Source: Candidatus Acidulodesulfobacterium ferriphilum (GTDB lineage: Bacteria > SZUA-79 > Acidulodesulfobacterales > Acidulodesulfobacteraceae). Taken from it: 58,084 bases of DNA. Each line of letters begins with the position of its first letter. Positions within the stretch are counted from its first letter, which is position 1. Shown here in pieces: positions 17,146 to 26,376 of this stretch. The DNA is taken from NCBI GenBank assembly GCA_004195035.1, contig SGBD01000007.1:1-58084 (forward strand), given 5' to 3'. The position numbers and the translations under genes are program-made. The notes under the pieces are model-generated. The model made no database searches. It saw nothing but the letters and a program-made list of their open reading frames with translations, and was not told the origin of the DNA.

Positions 17146-17901
17146 ATGCTTGCAAAAAGAATAATACCGTGTCTCGATATTAAAAACAACGAGGTTGTTA
17201 AAGGCATCCATTTTGAGGACTTGCAAAGTGCGGGAGATCCCCTTGAGCTGGCAAAAAGATATAACGACGAACTTGCCGACGAACTTATGTTTTTAGATAT
17301 TACCGCATCGCACGAAAAAAGGAAAACAATCCTTGAGCTTGTCAGAAAGGTTTCGGAAAATATTTTTATTCCTTTCAGCGTCGGGGGTGGGGTTTCGGAC
17401 TTAGAAGATATAAGAAATTTGTTAAACAGCGGGGCGGATAAGGTGTCGATCAATACGGCCGCGGTTCTCAATCCTGATTTAATAGATTCTGCGGCAAAGA
17501 AATTCGGCTCATCCACGATAGTTATAGCAATAGATGCAAAAAAGCTCGGCGATGATTATATAGTTTTCACGCACGGCGGAAGAAATAATTCGGGAGTAAA
17601 TGCCGTAAATTGGGCAAAAGAGGTTTATAACAGAGGCGCGGGGGAGATACTTTTAACAAGCATGGATAGGGACGGGACTAAGAATGGTTACGAAATAAAC
17701 CTTACTTCATCGGTTGTCAGGAATGTTAAAATTCCGGTGATTGCGTCAGGAGGGGCAAGGGATGCCAAAGATATGGAAGAAGTCTTTGTTAAGGCAGATG
17801 CAAGCGCCGCTTTAGCCGCATCGATATTTCATTATGAAACTACCGGCATTATTTCCATAAAAAAGTATTTAAAATCAAAAGGAATAACCGTAAGATTATA
17901 A
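17146..17901 (+). CDS. hisF: imidazole glycerol phosphate synthase, cyclase subunit
   Basis: 251 residues, the standard length. With HisH it makes imidazole-glycerol phosphate and AICAR from PRFAR. MLAKRIIPCLDIKNNEVVKG carries the first catalytic Asp (11); VVIAIDAKKL and SMDRDGTKNGYEI carry the second acidic site and phosphate loop; IPFSVGGGVSDLEDIRNLL is the other phosphate site. It is separated from hisA by 51 bases, with no obvious promoter. Confidence 0.96.
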   Translation: MLAKRIIPCLDIKNNEVVKGIHFEDLQSAGDPLELAKRYNDELADELMFLDITASHEKRKTILELVRKVSENIFIPFSVGGGVSDLEDIRNLLNSGADKVSINTAAVLNPDLIDSAAKKFGSSTIVIAIDAKKLGDDYIVFTHGGRNNSGVNAVNWAKEVYNRGAGEILLTSMDRDGTKNGYEINLTSSVVRNVKIPVIASGGARDAKDMEEVFVKADASAALAASIFHYETTGIISIKKYLKSKGITVRL

Positions 17902-17924
17902 CAGGATTAAAATTGTAAAAGATT

Positions 17925-18683
17925 ATGGATGAAAAAGAAAATAATTCAGGCGATATAACTTTCGATATTTTTAACGAGGAAACCCTTGAACTATTTTTAA
18001 AAAAAATCGATTTTTCCAAACAGGGCGGACTTATTCCCGCAATAGCTCAGGATTATTTTTCAAAGGAGGTATTGATGCTGGCATTCATGAACGAAGAGGC
18101 GTTGAGAAAATCCGCCTCCAGCGGCTATGCCCATTATTTTTCGAGGTCAAGAAATAAACTCTGGAAAAAAGGGGAAACTTCAGGCAATGTTCAGGAGATA
18201 AAGGATATTTTTTTTGATTGCGATAGCGACAGTATTTTGCTTAAAGTAATTCAAAAAGGCCCCGCCTGCCATACGGGACATAAAACCTGTTTTTATTCAA
18301 AAGTCAATAATAAGCTGATAAAAAGGGATTATCTTGAAAATAAAGATAAGGATGAAAAGGAGGATTGCAAAGAATTCTATTCGCTCAAATTAATTTTTGA
18401 CCTTATAAAAAGCAGGGAGGGTTTGGCTCCGGATAAATCGTATGTGGCAAAACTATTGCAATCCGGTCCGGAGAAAATTGGAAAAAAACTTCAGGAGGAA
18501 TCGCTTGAACTTATTTTATCTGCCATAGAGAGAAAAAAGGATAAGATAATTTACGAGGCCGCCGATCTAATGTTTTTTTATATGGTTTTTTTAGTATTTA
18601 CAGGCGTTGATTTTTCTTCGATAATCGATGAGTTAAGAAGAAGGGAAGGAATTTCCGGCATAGATGAAAAAAATTTAAGATAA
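17925..18683 (+). CDS. hisIE: bifunctional phosphoribosyl-AMP cyclohydrolase / phosphoribosyl-ATP pyrophosphatase
   Basis: 252 residues with both domains. The N-terminal HisI part has [28 protein letters not shown] and the zinc cysteines in FDCDSDS and [10 protein letters not shown]. The C-terminal HisE part (from about residue 160, [10 protein letters not shown]) has [14 protein letters not shown] and [14 protein letters not shown], an all-alpha pyrophosphohydrolase. Together these catalyse steps two and three of the pathway. The two parts join through a charged linker ([14 protein letters not shown]). It closes the histidine group; only hisZ and hisN are missing here. Confidence 0.95.
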   Translation: MDEKENNSGDITFDIFNEETLELFLKKIDFSKQGGLIPAIAQDYFSKEVLMLAFMNEEALRKSASSGYAHYFSRSRNKLWKKGETSGNVQEIKDIFFDCDSDSILLKVIQKGPACHTGHKTCFYSKVNNKLIKRDYLENKDKDEKEDCKEFYSLKLIFDLIKSREGLAPDKSYVAKLLQSGPEKIGKKLQEESLELILSAIERKKDKIIYEAADLMFFYMVFLVFTGVDFSSIIDELRRREGISGIDEKNLR

Positions 18684-18706
18684 AAAATTAGATAAAAAAT
18701 TATTGA

Positions 18707-18736
18707 TTGACAAAGTAATAAAAAATATAAGATACT
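18707..18736 (+). promoter_or_regulatory. sigma-70 promoter candidate for rpsU-cvpA-dnaG-rpoD
   Basis: A perfect TTGACA at 18707-18712, 18 bases, then GATACT at 18731-18736. It is in the 116-base gap between hisIE and rpsU and is followed by the strong Shine-Dalgarno AAAGGAGG at 18781-18788. Confidence 0.5.
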
Positions 18737-18799
18737 ATATATAATATAAAAATATAAATAAAATAGGCGGATTGTCGATAAAAGGAGGCGAAATAAGCA

Positions 18800-18994
18800 T
18801 TGTCTATCGTAAAAATTAAGGAAAACGAATCTTTTGAAAATGCATTGAGAAGATTTAAAAAGTCCTGCGAACGAGCCGGAATTCTTTCAGAAATTAGAAA
18901 AAGGGAACATTACGAAAAACCGAGCGTAAAGAAAAAGAAAAAGGCTGCGGCCGCAAGGAAAAGAAATTCGAAAAAAAATTATTTTAACTATTAA
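18800..18994 (+). CDS. rpsU: ribosomal protein S21
   Basis: 64 residues, starting at TTG behind [28 protein letters not shown], then [21 protein letters not shown] is the S21 signature; the C-terminus is a basic tail ([16 protein letters not shown]). S21 sits on the 30S platform near the anti-Shine-Dalgarno and helps start translation. Here it leads the macromolecular-synthesis operon with dnaG and rpoD, as in many proteobacteria. Confidence 0.95.
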   Translation: MSIVKIKENESFENALRRFKKSCERAGILSEIRKREHYEKPSVKKKKKAAAARKRNSKKNYFNY

Positions 18995-19003
18995 TTTATT
19001 TTT

Positions 19004-19482
19004 ATGAATTATATAGATATAGCCTTTTTAATTTTATTTGCGGCAGTTATGATAAGGGGCTTTTTTAGGGGCTTTGTTAAAGAGGCTATATCCGTAGCGG
19101 GGCTTTTTTTTGCTTATTTTGGCGGCATGTACGCTATATCAAAGGTAAGCGGTTCTTATTACCTTAAAATGTTTCACAACGAAGAAGCCGGAAAAATTAT
19201 TATTTTCACCGGTGTATTTATTTTGATAGTAATTATTTTTGCCGTTATTTCAATAATAATCACAAAAATTTTAAATTTGCTTCAACTCGGGGTTTGCAAC
19301 AGAGCCGGCGGTTTTTTTTTGCGGGAATTAAAACCTTTGTCTTTTTAAGTTTAGCCGTATATTTTCTGTTTTCCTTTTCTTTAATAAATAAATATTACGG
19401 ATATTATAAATATCATAATATTTTCCCTTACCTTCTTGAAGCCGGCAGGTTCTTAGCAGCATACATTAATAAATTTTATTAA
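19004..19482 (+). CDS. cvpA: CvpA-family membrane protein, interrupted by a one-base frameshift
   Basis: Two overlapping frames (19004-19348 and about 19322-19482) together give a complete protein of about 159 residues with four membrane helices. The opening NYIDIAFLILFAAVMIRGFF, then RGFVKEAISVAGLFFAYFGG is the CvpA/colicin V production signature. The break is at nine T (19312-19320): ten T would give GGFFFAGIKTFVFLSL without interruption; as written, the first frame ends RELKPLSF. CvpA is an inner-membrane protein linked to envelope homeostasis. Gene position between rpsU and dnaG is unusual but in-operon. It may be a pseudogene, a sequence error, phase-variable, or rescued by slippage on the T run. 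Confidence 0.75.
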
Positions 19483-19524
19483 AGTCTTGTCTTTAGCCCG
19501 GCGATTAATAATATAAGATGAACC

Positions 19525-21534
19525 ATGGATAGAAATATGGAAACAGAACAGGACGCAAGGCGGGCGGGACGCCGGTCAGGCGGAGACAACTTCGCTTCGG
19601 CGGAACTCATTTTATCATATACAAATATAGTTGACGAAGTTTCCGGATTCGTTAAATTAAAGAAGGTTGGCAATAATTACTCCGGGTTATGCCCGTTTCA
19701 TTCGGAAAAAACTCCTTCTTTTTATGTTAATGAATCAAAAGGGCTTTACTATTGTTTTGGATGCGGCAAGGGCGGCAATGTTATCGGTTTTCTAAAAGAT
19801 ATAAGGGGGGAATCGTTCGGCGAGGTTGTCCGCTACCTTAAACAGAAATATAATATCCCGCTCGAAGATACAAAATATTATAAAACAAATAACAGTCAAA
19901 AAGACGAAGAGCCGCTTAAAAAAATTCTTAACCTCTCTTTAAATTTTTATTACGAAAATCTTTTTGTTTATCTTTCGAACAGCCGCCATATAATTAAATA
20001 TCTTCAAGAAAGAGGCATAGATGAAAATACCGCAAAAGAATTTAAATTAGGATTTGCGGGACCAGGGAACGGATTAACCAAACTCCTGTCGAATAACAAA
20101 GCCGATCTCGATATCTGTGCTAATGCGGGGTTATTGGTCAGGAAATCAGGCCCCGGCAATCAATATTTTGACCGTTTTACAAATAAACTCGTTATCCCTA
20201 TATTCGATAGGAATAACGAGCCTATAGCCTTTGCCTCCAGATCTGTTTTGCAGGATTCTAACGGGCCAAAGTATATCAACACCAATAATTCCCCGATTTT
20301 TATTAAGAACAGCACCCTGTTCGGCTTAAACAAGTCTTTACCGTTTATAAAGAAAGAAAATAGCGTTATCGTGGTTGAGGGCTATTTCGATATGATAATG
20401 CTTTATTCGAGGGGCATTAAAAATGTAGCCGCGACTATGGGGACCGCGCTTTCAAAGAATCACATTATTATTTTGTCAAGGTTGTGCGATGAGATTATCT
20501 TACTTTTTGACGGGGATAAGGCGGGTATAAATGCCATTAATAGAGGTATCGAGCTTTTTCAAGGTTTTATGGATAATTCCGATAAAAATATATATGCGGC
20601 AACCTTAAGCGGAGGGGACGATCCTGACAGCTTTGTTAGAAAATATGGAAAGGAAAGGCTTATCAAATTAATTTCGGATAATAAAAAATCACCGGTAGAT
20701 TTTATTATAGATTACTATATGAATAATTTATCAGGCGAAACTGCCAAAGATGATAGCGGGAAGAATGACGAGGTTTTAATTAAAAATAATAAAAAGTATG
20801 GTATAATATATAATAAGGACGATATAAGGGAGCTTAAGAAGAAGATTTCTATATTAAAGGATGTGGCGCCTTTTATAAAAAAAATAGATAATAATATAAT
20901 ACTTTCCCATTATATAAATTTAATCTCTAACAAGCTCGGATTAAAAGAAGATATTATCAGGGATTACGTTTCTTCGAAGAAAATATCATCAGCCTTTGCG
21001 GATTCAAAAGATGAATCCGGTTTTCAGAGCGAAAATTATGAAAAAGATTTAAATATTGAGGATTTAGTTATTGCAAAGTTATTTTACAATTTGCTCTTGA
21101 CAGATTATATTAATGATGATATAATCAACGAATTTTCCGATAAAGATGCTATTTATATAATAAAAGCAACAAAAAAAACGCTGAAAGAATTAAGGAACAG
21201 CGAAGCCGACGGCGATTTTAATCGGGGAAATAGCCGCATGATAGAAGAAATAATTTCTAATACGGAAAATAAATCAAAATGGAGCCGTATCTATTATTCT
21301 ATATCATTTTCATCCGGTTATAAAGATAAAACAACTTTAGAAGATGAAAGAAGGGATATTAAGAAGCTTCTTATTAAGCTTAAAATAGATAATATTAACA
21401 AAGCCTGCGGATGTTTATTAGATGAACTTAAAAGCGGGAAATTAGATGAAAGCGTCAGATTGTTAAAATTTAAAGAACTTAATAAATTAAAATACTTATC
21501 AAAAGAATTTCAAAAGAAAATTTGCAGTTTTTAA
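19525..21534 (+). CDS. dnaG: DNA primase
   Basis: 669 residues. It makes RNA primers for replication. Zinc-binding domain with Cys 56, His 59, Cys 77 and Cys 80 (LCPFHSEKTPSF and YYCFGCGKGG); TOPRIM catalytic core with VIVVEGYFDMIML, LLFDGDKAGINA and GGDDPDSF; then a long helical C-terminal part that should bind the DnaB helicase. The N-terminus has about 20 extra residues rich in Arg and Gly (DARRAGRRSGGDN), encoded by a GC-rich patch, before the normal start region. Macromolecular-synthesis operon gene between cvpA and rpoD. Confidence 0.95.
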   Translation: MDRNMETEQDARRAGRRSGGDNFASAELILSYTNIVDEVSGFVKLKKVGNNYSGLCPFHSEKTPSFYVNESKGLYYCFGCGKGGNVIGFLKDIRGESFGEVVRYLKQKYNIPLEDTKYYKTNNSQKDEEPLKKILNLSLNFYYENLFVYLSNSRHIIKYLQERGIDENTAKEFKLGFAGPGNGLTKLLSNNKADLDICANAGLLVRKSGPGNQYFDRFTNKLVIPIFDRNNEPIAFASRSVLQDSNGPKYINTNNSPIFIKNSTLFGLNKSLPFIKKENSVIVVEGYFDMIMLYSRGIKNVAATMGTALSKNHIIILSRLCDEIILLFDGDKAGINAINRGIELFQGFMDNSDKNIYAATLSGGDDPDSFVRKYGKERLIKLISDNKKSPVDFIIDYYMNNLSGETAKDDSGKNDEVLIKNNKKYGIIYNKDDIRELKKKISILKDVAPFIKKIDNNIILSHYINLISNKLGLKEDIIRDYVSSKKISSAFADSKDESGFQSENYEKDLNIEDLVIAKLFYNLLLTDYINDDIINEFSDKDAIYIIKATKKTLKELRNSEADGDFNRGNSRMIEEIISNTENKSKWSRIYYSISFSSGYKDKTTLEDERRDIKKLLIKLKIDNINKACGCLLDELKSGKLDESVRLLKFKELNKLKYLSKEFQKKICSF

Positions 21535-21560
21535 TGTTAAAAGACTGAATAAAAAAAAAT

Positions 21561-23474
21561 ATGGAAAACAAAAACAAAAATAAAAACAAACAAAATAAAA
21601 TTATCGGGGGTGCATCTAAAGATACCTTAAAATTAGAAAGCAAAAATAAAGACCTCGACAACCAGATAATCAAGAAAAGCATCGAAAAAGCCAAAGAACA
21701 GGTCGGCAGGTTATCTTACGACGATTTTAACGATGTCCTTCCTCAGGAGATAGTATCGCCTGACCAAATCGATGATTTAATAAGCATGCTTGGCGAAAAA
21801 GATATCGACCTCAACGGAGATTCATCCGCCGTGTTTGCCCATAAAACAAAACATGCAAATGAATTATATAACGAGGAAATAGAAGAGGAAGAAGATATTG
21901 CGCTCAGAACAAACGACCCTGTCAGAATGTACCTGAAAGAGATGGGTTCCGTTTCCCTTCTTAACCGCGAAAGAGAAATAGAAATAGCCAAAAGCATCGA
22001 AGAAGGAGAAGAAGAGATTTTTTCTTCCGTTTTAAATTCCGATATTCCGATAAAGTGGGTCATATCGATGGGGGAAAAATTAAAAAATCAAGAGATAAGC
22101 GTTGCCAGTCTTATTTCCGATTTTGACGATGAGGAATTTCCAAGCGAAAAAGAGATTGAAAAAGCGGTGGGAAGGGTTTTGTCCATTATCGAAAAAATTA
22201 AAAAAGAAGTGGGTTATACTTCTTTGGAGATAAAAGAAGTTAGCGGCAACAAGAAAAAACATGGTTTTTTAAATAAAAAAAGCAAAAAAACCGCTTACGC
22301 AGAGGGTAAAGAGGGCATAGAGGGGCAGATTAAAGATTACCATGGGGGCGGCGAGTTGCATGCCGATATCGATAACGAAGATATCGTAAGCCGGATACCC
22401 GGAATAAATCGTAAAAATCAATCCGAAGCTGCTAAGAAAAAGATACTTCTCTATTTTAGAGAATTAGGACTTAAGAAGAAAATAACCGATAAAGTTATAA
22501 CGAAACTTAAGAACCAAAATTTAAAAATGCTGGAATATGAGGAAAATATAAAAGAGCTTGAAAGCGCGTTAAGGCATAAAACGGATATGTTTAATCCCGC
22601 AAGGTCTCAAGAGCATAAGCGAATCGACAGCATTAACAAACTTATTAATGAATACAAATCCAAAATATCGTTAATAGAAGACGAGGTCGGCGTCTCCAAG
22701 GATGAACTTAAAAATATTGTCGAATCGATAAAAATAGGGGAAGAAAAATCAAAAACCGCAAAAACCGAACTTGTCGAAGCCAATTTAAGACTTGTAGTGT
22801 CGATTGCCAAGAAGTATTCAAACAGGGGGCTTCAATTTCTTGACCTTATCCAGGAAGGCAACATCGGCCTTATGAAGGCTGTCGAGAAATTCCAGTATCA
22901 AAGGGGATATAAATTTTCGACATATGCAACATGGTGGATAAGGCAGGCAATAACCCGGGCGATTGCCGATCAGGCTAGAACCATCAGAATCCCGGTTCAT
23001 ATGATTGAAACTATCAACAAATTAATACGGACTTCTCGCGCTTTAGTTCAGGAGATTGGAAGAGAGCCTGCGCCCGAAGAGATTGCCGAAAGAATGGATC
23101 TCCCCATAGACAAGGTCAGGAAAGTTTTGAAAATAGCCAAGGAGCCGATATCCTTAGAGACCCCGATTGGCGAAGAGGAGGATAGCCATCTTGGCGACTT
23201 TATCGAGGATAAAACTACCGTTCTGCCCTTAGAAGCAGCCATTAACACGGACCTTGAAGAGCAAACCGGAAAGGTTCTGTCCACTCTTACCGATAGGGAG
23301 GAAAAGGTGCTCCGAATGCGGTTTGGCATTGGAATAAAATCAGATCATACATTAGAAGAAGTCGGTCAGGAGTTTGGGGTTACAAGGGAAAGAATCAGGC
23401 AGATAGAGGCTAAAGCATTAAGAAAACTCAGGCACCCGAGCCGCTCCAAAAGACTTAAAACATTTGTAAAGTAA
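21561..23474 (+). CDS. rpoD: RNA polymerase sigma-70 (RpoD)
   Basis: 637 residues, primary sigma size. Region 1.2 begins at [29 protein letters not shown] with a roughly 250-residue non-conserved insertion before region 2. Region 2 includes [40 protein letters not shown] and the -10-binding 2.4 helix. Region 4.2, [20 protein letters not shown], then [14 protein letters not shown] contacts the -35. Region 1.1 is present at the N-terminus ([20 protein letters not shown]). Last gene of the rpsU-dnaG-rpoD operon. Confidence 0.96.
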   Translation: MENKNKNKNKQNKIIGGASKDTLKLESKNKDLDNQIIKKSIEKAKEQVGRLSYDDFNDVLPQEIVSPDQIDDLISMLGEKDIDLNGDSSAVFAHKTKHANELYNEEIEEEEDIALRTNDPVRMYLKEMGSVSLLNREREIEIAKSIEEGEEEIFSSVLNSDIPIKWVISMGEKLKNQEISVASLISDFDDEEFPSEKEIEKAVGRVLSIIEKIKKEVGYTSLEIKEVSGNKKKHGFLNKKSKKTAYAEGKEGIEGQIKDYHGGGELHADIDNEDIVSRIPGINRKNQSEAAKKKILLYFRELGLKKKITDKVITKLKNQNLKMLEYEENIKELESALRHKTDMFNPARSQEHKRIDSINKLINEYKSKISLIEDEVGVSKDELKNIVESIKIGEEKSKTAKTELVEANLRLVVSIAKKYSNRGLQFLDLIQEGNIGLMKAVEKFQYQRGYKFSTYATWWIRQAITRAIADQARTIRIPVHMIETINKLIRTSRALVQEIGREPAPEEIAERMDLPIDKVRKVLKIAKEPISLETPIGEEEDSHLGDFIEDKTTVLPLEAAINTDLEEQTGKVLSTLTDREEKVLRMRFGIGIKSDHTLEEVGQEFGVTRERIRQIEAKALRKLRHPSRSKRLKTFVK

Positions 23475-23486
23475 GTAGTGCATTAA

Positions 23487-23562
23487 GGGCCTATAGCTCA
23501 GCTGGTAGAGCGGCCGGCTCATAACCGGTTGGTCCCTGGTTCGAACCCGGGTGGGCCCACCA
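23487..23562 (+). tRNA. tRNA with CAU anticodon (elongator Met, or Ile2)
   Basis: 76 bases with a full cloverleaf and encoded CCA. Acceptor GGGCCTA pairs with TGGGCCC (one G-T); D arm AGCTCAGCTGGTAGAGC; anticodon stem CCGG/CCGG around CTCATAA; T arm CCTGGTTCGAACCCGGG. The first pair is G-C, so this is not the initiator. Telling Met from the lysidine-modified Ile2 needs comparison with tRNA sets. It lies 12 bases after rpoD and ends 7 bases before the next gene. Confidence 0.95.
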
Positions 23563-23569
23563 TTTTAAA

Positions 23570-24691
23570 ATGCCATTATTAATAAAAGATGTTATTGATA
23601 AATTAGAGAGTTTAATCCCGCTAAGCCTCCAAGAAGAATGGGATAACTCGGGGTATCAAATAAAATTAACCGATGAACCTCTTTCAGGTGTCGTAACATC
23701 CTTAGACCTTACGGATAAATGCGCAAATATTGCCCTCAAGAAAGGTTTTAATCTCATTTTAATTCATCACCCCTTTTTTTTCCACCCTTTACATTCGGTG
23801 GATTTAGATTCTAAAGATGGGAAAATCTTTAATCTTCTTGTTAAAAACAGAATCTGTGTCTATTCGATGCATACTAATTTTGATTCTTCGCGGTATTCGA
23901 TGAATCATTATATCGCAAATAAACTTGGCATTAAAGAAAGCCGCCCTCTAATACCGCATAAAAGAAAATTATACAAACTTTCGGTTTTTATTCCAAAGGG
24001 TTATGTAAAGCCTGTAAGAGACATTCTTTTTGCCTATGCAAACCCTAAAATCGGGAACTATGAAAATTGTTCCTTCGAAACTAAAGGAAGGGGTTCATTT
24101 AAGCCGCTTTCAGGAGCAAATCCGTTTATAGGCAGTCCTGAAACAACCTCTTTTACGGATGAATCTAAGCTCGAGGTCATAATCGAAGAAAGAGCCGTAA
24201 ACAAGGCGCTGGACGAATTAAAAAGGGTCCACCCTTATGAAGAAGCCGCTTTTGATTTATATCCCTTATATGACTTCGGGGGCAGTTTCCCGGACGGCAT
24301 GGGAGCCATGGGAAATTTAGAACCTCCAACCCTTCTTGAAAATCTTCTAAATAAAATCGACAGGCTATTTAATCCTTTGTTTATCCACTATTGCGGAAAA
24401 TTAAACAGTACGATAAAAAAAATTGCCGTCGTTTCGGGAAGCGGTTTTTCGTTTATAGACGAGGCAATTAAAAATAACTGCGGCATTTTAATATCTTCCG
24501 AATTAACGCATAGCAAGGCTCTTAAAGCCGATAAAAGCGGCATATGTTTAGCGGAGCTTCCTCATTTTGATATGGAAAAGTATTTTACTTCGCTTGTCAG
24601 GGATATATTGATAAAGGAATTTAGTATTCCTGTAATAGAAAATAATAATGAAAATAATCCGTTTTTTAAATATAAAGGAGGGAAGATTTGA
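23570..24691 (+). CDS. Nif3-like dinuclear metal-centre protein
   Basis: 373 residues of the Nif3/YbgI/DUF34 family, whose members form a hexameric ring with two metals per site. Metal-ligand motifs: VVTSLDLTDKCANIA, NLILIHHPFFFHPL and MHTNFDSSRYSMN in the first half, and ISSELTHSKAL with FDMEKYF in the last part. A middle insert (about 130-240) with VNKALDELKRVHPYEEAAFD is the NIF3 PII-like domain found in longer members. Biochemical role is unclear; links to GTP cyclohydrolase are annotation only. It overlaps the next gene by four bases. Confidence 0.88.
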   Translation: MPLLIKDVIDKLESLIPLSLQEEWDNSGYQIKLTDEPLSGVVTSLDLTDKCANIALKKGFNLILIHHPFFFHPLHSVDLDSKDGKIFNLLVKNRICVYSMHTNFDSSRYSMNHYIANKLGIKESRPLIPHKRKLYKLSVFIPKGYVKPVRDILFAYANPKIGNYENCSFETKGRGSFKPLSGANPFIGSPETTSFTDESKLEVIIEERAVNKALDELKRVHPYEEAAFDLYPLYDFGGSFPDGMGAMGNLEPPTLLENLLNKIDRLFNPLFIHYCGKLNSTIKKIAVVSGSGFSFIDEAIKNNCGILISSELTHSKALKADKSGICLAELPHFDMEKYFTSLVRDILIKEFSIPVIENNNENNPFFKYKGGKI

Positions 24692-25401
24692 ACCAGCAGA
24701 TTTTATTTATAATTGAGATTCAGAAAATCGATATGGATTTGTTAAAGTTAGAGGAGGCGGCAAAAGAGGCGTTTAAAGGCATCGAGGAAACAAAAGATGT
24801 TCTTAAGGCAAAAGAGGAAAGACTTGGGAAACTGAAAGAAGAGCTACTGGAGTTAAATAAGAAAATAGGCATGGAAGAGCTTAATATAAAATCATATGAT
24901 GAAAGAATTGCAAAAATGAAGGATGCTCAAAAACTTATCCAGACCAATAAAGAATACAACGCAATGCAAAAATCCATAAAGGATAACGAATCTTTAAAAA
25001 AGAAGTCCGAGGATGATATACTATCATATTTAAGCAGTAAAGATGAAGTGGATAATGAAGCATTGCAGGTTCAAAAAGAGGCGGATGAGCTGACCCATAG
25101 TTTGTCGGAAAAGAAAGATAGTTATAAAAAAAATGAAAAAGAGCTTGATGCGGCAAAAAAGGATTTTGCCGGCAAGAGAGCTTTGCTTGTTGGCAAAATA
25201 AAAAAAGAGCATTATGCGGTATATGAAACGATAAAAAGAAGCAAAAAATTACCTGCCATAGCTTCCGTAACAAAGTCGGGCGCATGCACCGGGTGTTATA
25301 GAATGCTCCCCCCTCAGCAGTTCAATGAACTTTTATCGGAAAAATTATTTATGCAATGCCCGATATGCTCAAGAATATTATACATAGAGCAGGATAATTA
25401 G
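24688..25401 (+). CDS. coiled-coil protein with C-terminal C4 zinc ribbon
   Basis: 237 residues. Starts at TTG within TTGA, overlapping the nif3-like stop, behind AAGGAGG. Residues 10-170 are a long charged coiled coil. The C-terminus has two cysteine pairs, GACTGCYRMLPP and QCPICSRILYI, a zinc ribbon of the YbgI-linked CT398/DUF164 family. This Nif3-zinc ribbon pairing is common across bacteria. Function unknown; nucleic-acid or tethering roles have been suggested for the family. Confidence 0.85.
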   Translation: MNQQILFIIEIQKIDMDLLKLEEAAKEAFKGIEETKDVLKAKEERLGKLKEELLELNKKIGMEELNIKSYDERIAKMKDAQKLIQTNKEYNAMQKSIKDNESLKKKSEDDILSYLSSKDEVDNEALQVQKEADELTHSLSEKKDSYKKNEKELDAAKKDFAGKRALLVGKIKKEHYAVYETIKRSKKLPAIASVTKSGACTGCYRMLPPQQFNELLSEKLFMQCPICSRILYIEQDN

Positions 25402-25483
25402 CGCAGCGCGAAGAAACGAAAAAATCATTCTGCATATGTGCTGTATATGCAAGTATATTACGGGGAGGGGAAATAAATAATTT

Positions 25484-25915
25484 ATGGTTATAAATGTGTA
25501 TATAGACGGAGCTTCAAGGAATAATCCGGGTAATGCCGGAGCAGGAATCCTGATAGGAGACGGGACAGGGGTCGCGATAGCGGAGTTAAAGGAATATCTG
25601 GGAATTACAACCAATAACGAGGCAGAATACAAGGCGTTAATAATTGCCTTAAACTATTTAAGTAAAATGACCGTAAGCGGCGATATCTTTAAAATAGCCT
25701 TCTTTTCGGACTCGCAACTTTTGGTAAAGCAAATGAACGGAGAATATTCGGTTAAAAGTCCCAATATATTACCTCTTTATCTTGAAGCAAAAAAAATATT
25801 AAAGAATAGAAGGTTGGATTGTTCTTTTACATACATTTCAAGAGAGTTTAACAAGCAGGCGGACAGATTGGCAAATTTGGCGATAGATGAAGCGTTAGCC
25901 CTGCGGTCATGCTGA
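25484..25915 (+). CDS. rnhA: RNase H-like protein (type I)
   Basis: 143 residues. VYIDGASRNNPGNAGAGILI gives the first catalytic Asp, EAEYKALIIALNYL the Glu, FFSDSQLLVKQMNGEY the second Asp, and REFNKQADRLANLA the last Asp-bearing helix, so all four RNase H residues are present. It lacks the basic protrusion of E. coli RNase HI and belongs to the small archaeal/Bacillus-like group. Expected role: removing RNA from RNA-DNA hybrids. It precedes rnpB on the same strand. Confidence 0.92.
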   Translation: MVINVYIDGASRNNPGNAGAGILIGDGTGVAIAELKEYLGITTNNEAEYKALIIALNYLSKMTVSGDIFKIAFFSDSQLLVKQMNGEYSVKSPNILPLYLEAKKILKNRRLDCSFTYISREFNKQADRLANLAIDEALALRSC

Positions 25916-25927
25916 CCGCCGCCGGTA

Positions 25928-25956
25928 TTGTAAATTATTAAATAAATTGTTAAAAT
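25928..25956 (+). promoter_or_regulatory. promoter candidate for rnpB
   Basis: TTGTAA (25928-25933), 17 bases, TAAAAT (25951-25956). A start near 25963-25966 matches the 5' end expected from helix P1 of RNase P RNA. Confidence 0.55.
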
Positions 25957-25966
25957 AAAAAAGTAA

Positions 25967-26312
25967 GTCGCAAGCAAAAACAGTCAGTCGCGAAAACCTC
26001 TTTATAATAGTAAGGTTTTTGAGGAAAGTCCGGGCTCCGCAGAGCATAACGCCGCTTTATATCGGTGAAGGTAACTTTAAGGAAAGCGCAACAGAAAATA
26101 TACCGCTATAATAATAATTTATTATAGCAAGGGTGAAATAGTGAGGTAAGAGCTCACTTAGGCATTATGCAAATAGTGTCTATGGCAAGCCCCGTTAGGA
26201 GCAAGAACAAATAGGAAGACTTTAAGGCTGCTCGTCTTTGATGGTTTTCGGGTTGTTCGCATAGAGAAATGACTGATTTATACAGAACCCGGCTTACGGA
26301 TTTGCTTGCGAT
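25967..26312 (+). ncRNA. rnpB: RNase P RNA (type A)
   Basis: About 346 bases. The universal core GAGGAAAGTCCGGGCTCC is at 26021-26038, the ACAGAAA block at about 26090, GGTAAGAGCTCAC at about 26144 and the 3' core ACAGAACCCGGCTTAC at 26282-26297. P1 is formed by TCGCAAGCAAA (25968-25978) with TTTGCTTGCGA (26301-26311), which sets the ends. The RNA is the catalytic part that matures tRNA 5' ends. One hairpin is built of an AT-rich TATAATAATAATTTATTATA stretch. Confidence 0.95.
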
Positions 26313-26376
26313 TTTTCATATTTCTTGTTCTTGCCTTATAATTTTTTCTTGCTTTATACTTTGCATTAATTAATCA

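Noticed and set aside
26101-26130. AT-rich TATAATAATAATTTATTATA repeat as a mobile element
   Set aside because: It is a variable helix of the RNase P RNA.
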